NCBI GenBank assembly: GCA_022393335.1
Contig: JAJEKB010021031.1
Span: 138,987 to 202,986, forward strand
Origin: Macrotrachela quadricornifera
Lineage: Eukaryota > Rotifera > Eurotatoria > Philodinida > Philodinidae
Length of the DNA: 64,000 nucleotides
Direction of reading: 5' to 3'
Position numbers and translations under genes: made by a program. The notes below the pieces were generated by a model. The model made no database searches and was not told where the DNA came from. It worked only from the letters and a program-made list of their open reading frames with translations. Within the stretch, counting starts at the first letter, position 1. Every line of letters starts with the position of its first letter. Shown here piece by piece: positions 43,586 to 54,289 of the stretch.

Positions 43586-44514
43586 ATGATAATAATATCA
43601 GTGATTAAGGCTCAATTCTTTTTTTTACTTTTAATAAAAGTTTTAACAATAACTTTTTATTCAAAAATGTTTATTTCTAATATTTTTATATTTTCAACAT
43701 ATAAGCTCATTATATAAAGGAGAAGGGTCGATAAGGGATAATCAACCCTCTTTCATTTGAAAGTCAGAATTATTTCATTAGCTCAACTGTACATGGTAAC
43801 ACCTCACTAGGGCTATCAACCAGAGACCTGCGCGACAACGTTTTTTCGATTCTGTCCCGTCCCGTACCGTGTGTAACAAGAAATTTTCTTGTCACATCGA
43901 GATCAATCATCACTTTCAGCTAAAATGTTGCCTCTCTCCTAGGTTATTGTTTCCTCATTGAAGGCAAATCTTTTTATTCATATTCACACATAATCTGCAC
44001 GAAAAAAGCTTATCAACCGTTGCAGGAGAAAAGAAAATAATCTTATATTCCAGGCATATTGGAGAAGATTATTCTTGAGTGCAGGGGTGCAGTATATGTC
44101 CTTCTGCGCCAACGCGCGTTGGGGAAAATTTTGAAAAATTATTGACTTTGAAACTTTTTTAATGGGAAATAATAAGAAAACGTTTTTAGGTGGAAATATT
44201 ATTTTATATGTAAATGATCTGATATGTTCATTAGGAAAGAGTATAACGTTACTAGATTTTCGTCATTTCTTTCATCATTGAATGTATTCAATGATGAGCA
44301 TGTATATATATCTCTACATCTTAATTTTATTTTACTTCTTTGGTTTTTCAAATATAGACGTTGAAACTAGGCGTATGACAGCTCCCGTTTAGGGAATTGA
44401 ACCGGTTTAAATAACTAGTTCTTTTGAAAAGAACTGATAACTAGAACCAGTTCTCTTTTTAAAGAACTGGGGCGATTTTATAAAAAAAAAAGCTATTATT
44501 GAACCAGTTCTTTG

Positions 44515-44640
44515 AAAGTGAGGGTGAGAGTGGCTGAGGGTGTGAGGGTGAGGGTGGCTGAGGGTGTGAGGGTGAGGGTGGCTGAGGGTGTGAGGGTGAG
44601 GGTGACTGAGGGTGTGAGGGTGAGAGTGAGGGTAAGCAGG
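44515..44640 (+). repeat. 24-bp minisatellite, GTGAGGGTGAGGGTGGCTGAGG
   Basis: About five tandem units of CTGAGGGTGTGAGGGTGAGGGTGG with small changes. Strongly G-rich on the plus strand with regularly spaced GGG runs. Confidence 0.85.
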
Positions 44641-45023
44641 AGACGGAGACAGCGAAGTCAGAATTTAGCGTGTTATTTGTAATTCTGAGAACAGATCAAT
44701 CATCGATTGATTTCTAGACATTGCTCGCAATGTTTTATTATAAAGATGTGAAATTTTGATAAGAAGTATTTGCAAAACCCAAAAAAGAGAAAGATTTTCG
44801 TAAATAGCAACAAAAAAGCGATGATACGTCGTGATTATGTGAATTTATTGTCTTTGTTTATCTATCTATTTGCTCTTTATCCAGAAGAAACTAGCTCGCA
44901 TGCCTTTTTGTATTGTGCCCAGGAAACTACTAGAGTTAGTGAGCTAAGGTATGAACAAATTATAGTGGCAAAATAAGTTACCAGCAATTTGTAACTGTCG
45001 GCAAAGTGTAGCGGACCCAATGT

Positions 45024-45448
45024 ATCTGCCAATGACAAATTTCGGACAACTTTTGCATCATTTTTCTTATTTTTTCACTTTATTTCACTATTATCAGTGT
45101 CAAAAATTCCTCTTCGTGCAAAATGAATACGATATTCAGAATTAGCGCAAAAAATTGCCTTAGACAAACCATATTTCATCTAAACATTTTTTCCATGAGA
45201 AATCGATCCCGGGTGGTCCTCAAGGTAAGAATGAAAAAAAAGATGACTGAGGTGGGGTATAGGTCAATTTTTCTTGGAAAAAATTTTTAGATGAAATATG
45301 GTTTGTTTGAGGCAATTTTTCGCGCTAATTCTGAATATCGTATTCATTTTGCATGAAGAGGAAATTTTGACACTGATAATAGTGAAATTAAGTGAAAAAA
45401 TAAGAAAAATGATGCAAAAGTTGTCCGAAATTTGTCATTGACAGATAA
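45024..45448. mobile_element. About 425-bp foldback element
   Basis: CAATGACAAATTTCGGACAA (45030) is mirrored by TTGTCCGAAATTTGTCATTG (45421-45440). Arms pair through TTTGCATCATTTTTCTTATT, CACTATTATCAGTGTCAAAA and AATGAATACGATATTCAGAA, each present inverted in the right arm, around a central loop at about 45200-45270. Confidence 0.85.
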
Positions 45449-45950
45449 ATTTGAGTATGATGCACAAACTTTGAAGAACTTCCAAATAGTGTGTTTTGTA
45501 GTCCTATCTAAGGCGCAATTTCTGGGAAAGTTTTATGAGTGGTCGCCTCGTCTATGATGAATACGATTGAGTGCACTGAAATCTTGATTATGACTTTTGG
45601 TCAAAAAATTATGTCAAACTGATAAGAAATCATCGATTTTTTTCTTAGATTTGAGAAATGAAAACTATCAATTATATGATTTTGTAGCCCGTGAAAAATG
45701 CTACAAAACTGTATATAAGAGTTCTCTTTTACAATGTCTTCGGATCATAATCATAGATCAACATTAATCAGCTTTATATCACTATTTTGGCATCTTACCC
45801 ACATTTAGTAAAGTCAGTATAATTTTTTCTAAACTTCATGAAAAAAGCTTGTTAGCCCAGTCCCTTTGGGACTGAAATGTGGGACTCACATATCTTTAAA
45901 CAATTGGACCCCAGCTAAATAAACATAGGAACCAATTTCTGTATCGTACC

Positions 45951-46049
45951 TGTTTGTAATGCAAAGGAATGTCTGTAATGCAAAGGAATGTCTGTAATGA
46001 GGAGGTGTCTGTAATGGGAATGTCTGTAAGGGGGGGGGGGGGGGGGGGA
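45951..46049. repeat. 19-bp tandem repeat ending in a G-run
   Basis: TGTAATGCAAAGGAATGTC occurs twice perfectly, then in shortened forms, and collapses into a run of about 18 G's at 46030-46048. G-runs of this length are error-prone in assembly. Confidence 0.75.
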
Positions 46050-46712
46050 GGAGTCGCAAAACTTCGACTTAAAACTTACACTCACATTTTTCATATGTGA
46101 GTTCCACAAAATAGTTTTTCTATATACCATTCGACGCGCCTTAAAGAACTCTACAAAATGGTATATTTGGTTTTTTTAATTCAATAGGGATCACCTTATC
46201 CATCAGGAGCCTTCTTCGAAATGACGATCTATGTAACGGTAGTGAAATCTAAATTATGGCTGCTTGGTCCTCCCTGAAGATATTATAGTCACCCTCACAT
46301 CCCGCTTTGTAACGAGTTTATAACCAGATATTTCCATTGCAGTCTTCAACTTTATACTGCAATCGATTGTCTTCTATTCATCTTCATTTTTGGTTTTTAG
46401 ATAGCTTGAAATTTCCAAAAGTGTAACCTATAATAACTCTTTCGGTGAGTAAGTACGATGAATATCATAACTACATTCATACTGTTGGTGATGTTCACAT
46501 CATAAATGTTAAAATAGGCTTCAACATAATAAAAATATACTCTCGTGCAATGTCACATTCTGAACGCGTTACTATATCTGTTTAAAAGGAAAAAAAAATC
46601 ACAACTTTTTGCATAAAAACAAAAAAGAAGAAAGCAAGATCAAAGCAAATAAATCAACCACGTTTTTACTACTCCTATTTAAAGGAGCACATATGTTTTC
46701 GTCTGAAAAAAT

Positions 46713-47762
46713 ATGAGTCGCTTGCATCAGGCTTGTCATGAAGGTGATTTCCAGCGAGTGAAACAATTACTTCAAACGGCAACATTAGATGAGATAAATC
46801 TATTAGATCCAAATGGATCAACGCCACTTCATACTGCTTGTCATCAAGATCATCAATGTATTGTTGAATTACTCTTACAACGAGGTGCAACACGTCGAGT
46901 AAAAAATCAAAACCAATTGACACCCATTGATGAAACATCAGATGAACGAATAAAGCAATTATTTCAGCGTCCAGAACAAGGTTGCCAACAGCGATATGTG
47001 ACAAGAGAACCGCAACTTCAATGGACATTTACTGAGTCGAGTGTTGCTTATACCAACCGATTGGGACATCTTCGACCGTACAGTTTGGAATTTGTCGTCG
47101 ACGAATTTCAAGTTGCAAAAGAACTTCAACATTGTGAACACCGAAATGTAATTGATTGGTTTAGTAAGAAAGCACAAGAAACTAATGATCCTCTTTATTT
47201 ATTGAAACTTTACACAGCTGAAACTGGTTTCTTTAAAATATTGAATAAAACAATGGCGAAAAATGTCGCCTTTTTAAGAAATGCTGAATTGATTATGCCT
47301 TGGGCGGTGTACTTTGCGGGCATGTTATGTAATAATTTGATGCTGGAACCGTATCGTTTTCATGGTCGAACGTATCGCGGAATGAGAATTCATGATCAAG
47401 ATCTTCGACAATATAAAATTGGCGGACTAATTGTTAACAAAGCATTCCTATCAACATCAAAAAATCGTCATATAGCTGAAATATTTTCTGGTTGGAACGA
47501 TGATGATCCCGCTGATCGAGAGACCTTTCCAGTTCTTTGCATCCATAAAATCACTGATCGTCAATCAAGCATTGATGTCGAAGCAGCATCGGAATTTCCA
47601 GACGAAGAAGAAGTTCTGATCATGCCATCGACAGCATTTCGAGTGATAAATATCCAAACACACAGCCATCCTACTAAGTATGAAATTGAACTTGAAGAAG
47701 AGACTGATCCAATTTCTAGTCAACCAGTTGTTCCATTACCACAGTGCCCATCTCGCCGTTAG
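46713..47762 (+). CDS. Ankyrin-repeat mono-ADP-ribosyltransferase
   Basis: Single exon, 349 residues, start ATG 46713. An ankyrin pair occupies about residues 1-75 (GSTPLHTACHQDHQCIVELL is a canonical repeat). The C-terminal domain has the arginine-specific ART (ARTC, R-S-E class) signature: TYRGM with Arg222, FLSTS with Ser247-Thr248-Ser249, and PDEEEVLIMP with the Glu298-x-Glu300 catalytic pair. Family enzymes transfer ADP-ribose from NAD+ to arginine of target proteins. There is no signal peptide, and ankyrin repeats suggest a cytosolic protein-binding role, unlike the secreted or GPI-linked vertebrate ARTs. All catalytic positions are intact. Multi-copy ART genes are known in rotifers. 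Targets are unknown. Confidence 0.85.
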   Translation: MSRLHQACHEGDFQRVKQLLQTATLDEINLLDPNGSTPLHTACHQDHQCIVELLLQRGATRRVKNQNQLTPIDETSDERIKQLFQRPEQGCQQRYVTREPQLQWTFTESSVAYTNRLGHLRPYSLEFVVDEFQVAKELQHCEHRNVIDWFSKKAQETNDPLYLLKLYTAETGFFKILNKTMAKNVAFLRNAELIMPWAVYFAGMLCNNLMLEPYRFHGRTYRGMRIHDQDLRQYKIGGLIVNKAFLSTSKNRHIAEIFSGWNDDDPADRETFPVLCIHKITDRQSSIDVEAASEFPDEEEVLIMPSTAFRVINIQTHSHPTKYEIELEEETDPISSQPVVPLPQCPSRR

Positions 47763-47845
47763 GGATGTTGGAGTTCCCCATTCCTTACGATTCCGATTCT
47801 TGGAAACAGAACCCACTCGAAGATTCGTTTCCGCACCAGTGATTG

Positions 47846-48027
47846 GACGAGTACAAGTACAAAGAGTACAACTACAAATACTTTTTACTCTGATAATGTA
47901 CTATGGACTTGTACTCAGTACTATGTACTGTAGTAAATTGTACTGAGTACCGGTATTTTGGCGCATTGTACTAAAGTACAACTGTACTTATTACCGATAC
48001 TCAGTACAATGTACTTAAGTACTGACA
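47846..48027. repeat. GTAC-dense satellite-like patch
   Basis: GTAC occurs many times in 180 bp, mostly as AGTAC/GTACT words in both orientations (for example TACTCAGTACTATGTACTGT), allowing many alternative hairpins. It begins about 80 bp after the ADP-ribosyltransferase stop codon, so it may lie in the 3' UTR. Confidence 0.7.
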
Positions 48028-48391
48028 CCCAGTATTCTCTTATAATTCTATATTTTGGATGCACTATTATCTTTGAATTGAATATTTATCACTATCATAG
48101 TATGATGACCTCTGCAGATATAAAAAGAAAAGGAAATGCTGTGGTAACCGATTAAGGCTCTTAACCGTTTAAGGGTAAGTATGGAAACCATCAGGGGGCA
48201 CACTAAACGGAATCTTATTGGCTACCTAAATACCAACATATGTTGCTGTATTTGGTATGTTGAAAAGCTCTGTAAAATATAATAAAAATAAAAAGAACCA
48301 ATTTATAACTGACTTATATAAAAAAGCCATATACGTTTATGTTGTTGCTACTGTGCTGTTTTTTTTGTTGGAATCTCAGAGTTTCCTATGA

Positions 48392-48709
48392 GACAAGTCG
48401 ACTTATATTATAGGATAAGTCGATTCTTGATGTCAACTTACAAAATCAATGGTAGATTCTGATTTTAATCACTTTCTATACGTTGTGATGAAACATTTCG
48501 GGTTGTCTCACAGGATAACTTGAAAACCCCTAATCCATCATATCAACCAAAAGAATCGAGTTATCCTATAGAATAAGTCGACTTATCCCATGCGATAACT
48601 CGAAATGTTTCATCACAACATATAGAAAATGATGAAAATCAGGATCTACTATTGATTTTGTAAGTCGACACCAAGAATCGACTTATCTCAAAGGATAAGT
48701 CGACTTGTC
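48392..48709. mobile_element. About 320-bp foldback, GACAAGTCGACTTAT termini
   Basis: GACAAGTCGACTTAT at 48392 is mirrored by ATAAGTCGACTTGTC ending at 48709. Arms pair over about 110 bp (TTACAAAATCAATGGTAGAT and TTGTGATGAAACATTTCG, each inverted on the right). Sub-repeats of AGTCGACTTATCC also occur in the central part (48553-48600). Confidence 0.85.
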
Positions 48710-48900
48710 GAGGTCTGTCAAAGTTCTGTAAAATGTCTATTTTTCTAATGTTCCACATAAAAAAGGAGGATATTTGAATTATACGAAAACAATGTCAGAT
48801 TCACATCTTCCTTCACATAATAAGAATACTACATTTTGGTAACGCATTTTTCATTAAGTTCAGCGGAACTAATATAGGATTTTATACTGGTCAAGCGTCA

Positions 48901-50975
48901 TCTATATTATAATCTTCTACATTATAATGTTCAGTGTGTGTCTGTCTGTTACCGGGTCAAAAAAACATGGTTTCAGATTGCCCCGGTAGGTCAAATAAAT
49001 GCGGAAATCTCGAATTTAAATCCGACGGTTATGTGTACTTCAAAAAGTGAATAAGACGGACGAGTCATCCTATAATGTGTCGATTAGAGCCCATCGGGTC
49101 CGAACCTAAGTTTGGATCTGAAAATTTTAAGTTGATCTAGTCCAGGTACGTTCTGAGTCTTTAAATTACTATTGGTCAAAAAAATATTCACTATGTACAA
49201 TAATTCTTGCTTTGACTTTCTTTATAGTTTTTGTTCATTTTCTTCAGAAAGCGATGAATTTATTTATTTATGAATAAATAAGGATTTGTATTTATTACAA
49301 CGGTACTCATTATGATGCTCTTTTACCTTTTCAAAATAATGCGCGATAATTTGTACTACAATTCGACTTAACCAGCATGAGTTTATAATAGGAACTATAA
49401 TATCAAACATGCTTTAACTAAAAACACAAATTTTCATTTTTGCAGATAAATAAAGTCTTTAGAACTAACTTTTCGCTATGTCTTACCGGACAAAAACAGG
49501 GCATCTGCATGACCTATGGAGTAGTTCCTTAGTTCGCTCATGGATGAATTCTTTTAGACAGCTTGATCAAAATCAATCTATCGTGAACTTTGCTTTTTGA
49601 GTACATGAAAATAATGTTGACTCTATAGAGAACAAACGAATATCACACAAGCACACGATTGAAGTATATGGCTTTTTCACGATTTTTCGCAATTATAATA
49701 TTGAAGAAATAATAAGCACAGCATATTTACCCCTATTATTTGGCATCATTTTATAGCTCTTGACGAGTTCTATCTACTCTGAAAAAATTGGTATTGGTAA
49801 TATGGAAAGCAAACAAATATCACACCGACACATTGTCAAGATATATGAGTTTTTCACAGTTTTCGACACTATAATACAGAGAAAATCTTGTGTGCAACCT
49901 ATTTGCCCCTATAATTTAGCATCATTTTGTAGCCTATGAAATTCTCTATCTAATGGTATATGATATTTAAAATTTTATTTTGATTATGATAAATCTGTTG
50001 TTTTAAGAAAATTATAATAAAAGAAGTGCTATAAGTCAAAAACTTCGTAAATTCGAAAAAATGATACACGCCTGGAAGTAATATTTTGGACTTCTCTCAT
50101 GTGGTGCACGAAAACCTAGACTTACTTTTCTACAAGATATAGATCTCGTCAAGACATATTTCTTGCCACTATTTTATAAAGATAAAAAAAACTGAGAAGC
50201 CAAATTCACATGGACTCCACTGTAAGCGACCTTATCTAGTGACCATTGACTTTACCCTCAAAGTGATACAATATATTTATAAATTACAGAATCTGAGTTC
50301 AGATTCGTGTTCAGCTTGAAAAATTGGGTGGAAAGAGTTATTTCAGAATGGATTTGCGTTTGTATCTAGCGGGATTACGATCGTAAGCAACCTCATGAAT
50401 CAATAAGAGATATATGATAGATACAGACATCATTATTTTCCTAATAAATCACCAATATTAATAGCTATCAAGTTCGGGCTTTTACCTTTCGATAGTCCTT
50501 TTGATTAGCTACAAAATCAGGTATTTGGAAAAGCCCAAAAATACTGGTCATTTGAGACATATCTAGGCAATTTGGTTTCTGGATGCAGTTTTTGCGCATT
50601 TTGAGGCCTTTTTCAGGTGATGTTTTGTTAGAAAGCCACGGTTTAGTTCAAAACCACTATCATATTCGGAATCAGCGTTAAAAACTGAGCCGATTTATAT
50701 ATGTTGTGAATAATTGTGAGAAAAAAAAATGTTTTTGAAAAAATTCCTGCACCCCCTCAAGGATGGTCTACTGAATAATGACAATTTTTTCGATAAATCA
50801 GCCATTTCTTGACGGATCATTCTCATCTTCGAACTCGACTGAGATATTGATGAGACAATTCTGTGCACAAAATTGCAGCTCAATAGAATGTAATTGTGAA
50901 GAATTATCGTGTATACGGACAGACGGACACACTGACCGATTCTATAGTGTACTCACTTCTTGAGTACACAAAAAT
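48901..50975 (+). mobile_element. Dispersed repeat, copy 2 (fuller), with 3' hairpin
   Basis: Starts with TCTATATTATAATC (48901), then GTGTGTGTCTGTCTGTTACC, and aligns with 27346-28740 from 48990 onward. It ends with a perfect 9-bp hairpin (50947-50955 and 50961-50969, loop CTTCT). It carries extra sequence absent from copy 1, a tandem pair of 177-bp units (about 49620-49965). The 5'-TC start preceded by A and the 3' terminal hairpin resemble Helitron ends, but the CTRR terminus is not seen. No replicase or helicase gene is present. Confidence 0.65.
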
Positions 50976-53246
50976 AGAAGATATAGTGGGAGTGGCCATA
51001 GAAACATCTAGGCGTTTATTTGGAGAGCTACTTCAAAGATGAGATTCGAAAGAGTCTCAGGTAGCTTGAATGATTTTTCAAAGAAACTTATTTAATGCCT
51101 CTTTAAGAATGAGTCCGGCCGATTGTCAGTTCCTGCATATGAAGGGAAGAAAAAAAACTGTGCTGCAGACCACACTTTTACGTAAAGTTTCAGTATCTTC
51201 GATTACGAACCGACCTACTATAAACGAGCTAGTTTTTTGGTGTGAAAATAAAAAAACTGATTATATATGTCAATGGCTGGTCGTGAGTTGCCGATCGGAG
51301 AGAGGTCGACGAATGACTGGATGTTAGTTTGACTAGATTATAATAAGCAAAAGGAGTATGAGTAAAAGACTGTTGGACAAGCGATCAAGTGATTGGACTT
51401 ATCAATTAAAACAATTTTTTTTTATTATAAGAGATCTGAGCGATCTGATCACATCCTTTCAGTAGAGGGTCAACGGCGATTGCGTCGCGTTACTTGCCTG
51501 TTCCTACGCATATCAATTTTATAAAAATATCTACTGATTAATATGCGTTACTCAATCACAACCTTGCTTGTTGCTCACGAAGTAAGATTTTTTTTTGTTT
51601 CTTTTTGTCTGACGACATTGATCGAGATACTACTAACAGTGCATCTCTTTCGTTCTTCATTGCACATTGACTACCATCATTACCATCGTGTAACAAGAGA
51701 GAGAGAGATCCTGAAAAAGACGGTTGTCAGCACTGAATGCAGAGCGAGTAAACGAGTTACTGAAACTGTTTAGATTTGAAGTTATAAATAAGATTAAAGG
51801 GAAAGAAGGATAGATAATAAAAGATAGTCAAAACTAGTGGCTTGTTTTTGTAAGAAAAAGAAGAATATCTCCTCGATTAGCTTGGAACAGTCCTGCACAA
51901 TACCTCTAGGTATCGAAAGTGAATAATAAAATAGATAGTTTCTATAACATTAGTTTCAAATTACTGCAAGCATTATGAATCGGTTTTTTGAGTATAGAAA
52001 AGTAACGTATCTCTCTACAGGGCTAGAAAGGGCAACTTTTTGGCATGACTTATAAAGGAGATTTCTAAACTTATCGTGAACTGAGGCATTTTACATCTGT
52101 TTTTTTTACAAATTTTCACACACCTTTATTTATCCGACAATCATTGTAGGAAATTCCTTCTTTCAAATACTTGACTTACTCACTTCCGTATCCTTATAGC
52201 TCCATAAGTGAATCTTACTTTTCTACAAGGACAAAAAGTCTGTCTGAGTGTCATATTTCAGAGTAGAAAAGTCTTTTTAAACAATTTTCTACGACTCACT
52301 ACAACCGCTAACACTCGGACGTAGAAACCGCCAAACTGAATAAAAACAAAATCTGTTTCTTTTAATTACAAAAAAGTCTGGAACATAATGATAATTCTTG
52401 ACGTCGTTCAAGTGGTACAAGTATTACCTGATGGCACACTTTTTTGTATTACACTCCTCATTTATTAAAAAATTGAAAGTTTTTAACTTTATTATCAAAA
52501 GCTGAAATTATTTGCAGGCATGCGTTTATTTCTGTCAAATACGTAAAAACAGATACAGAACAATAATAGAAACAGAAGGAAAAAAATAGAAACGTATCTG
52601 TTTTTTAGAGTGTAACAGGTCCAGGAAACATCTGAGCCATCGGATCCCATTCCGAATAAAGGTTGAAGCTAAATTTGTGACAATACCCGATATCGAAAGA
52701 ATTTTAGATTTATTTCAGCAAAATTTTTAGAATTACTGCAAAAAAGTTTTTCTTTTTCCAGCAACAGTATACACCATAAGCTTGAAAACTGTCAGCTCGT
52801 TTAATATTATTTTTTCGTTTCTTGTTTTGTACCTTTTGATGCGATTAAAAGATCCTATCAGTGAGTTATACCTTTGTGGAAGAAATAAAAACTTCTCTCT
52901 TTTCTTCTTTCTCACTCAAAACAAATAAGCAAATAAACGAAGCGAGCAGCGAGTAAAACATATTCAAGTATAAGTAACACCCTAACAAACATGGCAAGAA
53001 AAATAACGATATGTCAAGACATCAAGCTATCAAGAAGAAGTTTTCCTTCTAGTTACAGCATTTTTTCCACACTCTTATTCGTCTGTTCAGGGAAGCAACG
53101 TACTCTAATTTAGGTAGCAGGGATGTTAGAGGACAAAGAAACGTCGATTTTACTGGGTTTTCTTCGTGACTGTTGCAACATAAAATTAATTTTTCTTAAA
53201 GATTCTATAAATTTGTTTTTACTTTTTTCATTGACAGAAAACGTTA
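50976..53246. other. Intergenic
   Basis: No gene supported; open frames at 51070-51327 and 51543-51773 lack recognisable domains. The last 20 bp before 53236 (TTTTTTCATTGACAG) is a good splice acceptor, so an upstream non-coding or coding exon of the next gene is probably in this stretch but cannot be placed. Confidence 0.4.
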
Positions 53247-53717
53247 ATGGCACAGAAAGGTGTACCCCCAGCTGAAACAAATGAACAAGTGATAAAACAA
53301 ATGTTGGATTGCATCAAATATATTGCTAGTTTCGACATTCGTAGTAATTCTACGCAGTGGATTTGTGAAATTCTTGAAGATGGTCCCATGAGTCGTTTTC
53401 ATTTGAATAATATGTCACTCAGTCATGTAGTTCAAGTGGATTATAATTTCTTAGGACAAACTGCAAGTGGAAAGGCATGGGAAATGAGAGTGTCAATCAG
53501 TGCTAATTCTGAAAATAAAAAAAGAGGACATGAGCGGCATTATGGCGGTGAAATTGAGTGGATGAATGTTCATAGAAAGAAGGAAAAGGCTCCGGCTATA
53601 CATGTATGGCTTTCAGAAGAACCAGCAGGCCGACCAAATGATAAAGATTATAAAATGGAAGAATATCCATCCGGAAAGCAGAAGAAAACCTTTGATGATA
53701 AAGGTACAGTCGAATGA
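53247..53717 (+). CDS. Hypothetical protein, 156 residues
   Basis: The frame begins MAQKGVPPAETNEQ 10 bp after a strong acceptor and ends in a Lys/Glu-rich tail. The middle (about 30-120) alternates hydrophobic and polar residues in a pattern that suggests a beta-rich fold (LSHVVQVDYNFLGQTASGKA, WEMRVSISA). No signal peptide or transmembrane helix. I do not recognise the family. Coding is supported by codon-like composition and clear difference from the flanks; the first exon may add residues or be 5' UTR. Confidence 0.6.
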   Translation: MAQKGVPPAETNEQVIKQMLDCIKYIASFDIRSNSTQWICEILEDGPMSRFHLNNMSLSHVVQVDYNFLGQTASGKAWEMRVSISANSENKKRGHERHYGGEIEWMNVHRKKEKAPAIHVWLSEEPAGRPNDKDYKMEEYPSGKQKKTFDDKGTVE

Positions 53718-54289
53718 CAATGTACGTCAAAGAAGACAGGACAGTAGGAATGACTTTCGACTTCTTTGATAACTTCATATAAACAAGAGCTGTACAAGAC
53801 TGACATATTGTTTTTTACTTGTAAAAAAACAGTTTTTCGTTTCACCATTCGTATATATTAAAGCAAAAGAAGGATAAAGCCATATTGAATCAAGTAATTC
53901 ATCAGTACCTGCATCTAGGGGTGCGCTAGCTACAACTAAGCCACTATAGATACAGTAGATTGCATAAGTTTAAACCTTTTTCTTTTTCGATTTTTTCCCA
54001 AACGCGTGATGGTAAAAATTTGATTCAATTAGTGGTGTCTATGCTTTAAACGATGCTCTACAAGATGTACGATTTAGAAAAATCAATTTGTGCTTTTAAA
54101 ATTTTCAAAACTAAAAGCCGTTTCTCAGCAAAAAAGACAGGTTTTCGAAGTTCCCTTGTTTCATGTTTCCTAATCAAGAAATCTTCCCCAAAAGTTTTTG
54201 ACTACACATGTATCGATAAAGAATTTGAAGGGCTATTTTTTTGTAAAAAAAAAGATCGGATTGTATGATGGGTCTTGCCTAGGTCGAAT
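53718..54289. other. Intergenic
   Basis: 3' flank of the preceding gene; no further gene. AATAAA was not seen close to the stop, though ATATTAAA occurs at about 53853. Confidence 0.35.

Larger units (their letters stand above)
42711..46712. other. 4-kb intergenic stretch of repeats
   Basis: No gene supported. It holds the 220-bp duplication, a TGAGGG minisatellite, a foldback, a short tandem repeat and a poly-G run, listed separately, plus a small perfect palindrome AGTTCTTTTGAAAAGAACT at 44418-44436 with related GAACCAGTTCTTT words nearby. Confidence 0.45.

Noticed and set aside
44515..44640. Possible telomeric repeat (TGTGGG-like)
   Set aside because: The unit is a 24-bp TGAGGG/TGGC minisatellite; the rotifer-type telomere word TGTGGG is not in tandem here.
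51543..51773. 76-residue open frame with hydrophobic start
   Set aside because: After residue 13 the sequence looks like a GTAAGATTTTTT intron and not protein; no downstream exon could be joined.
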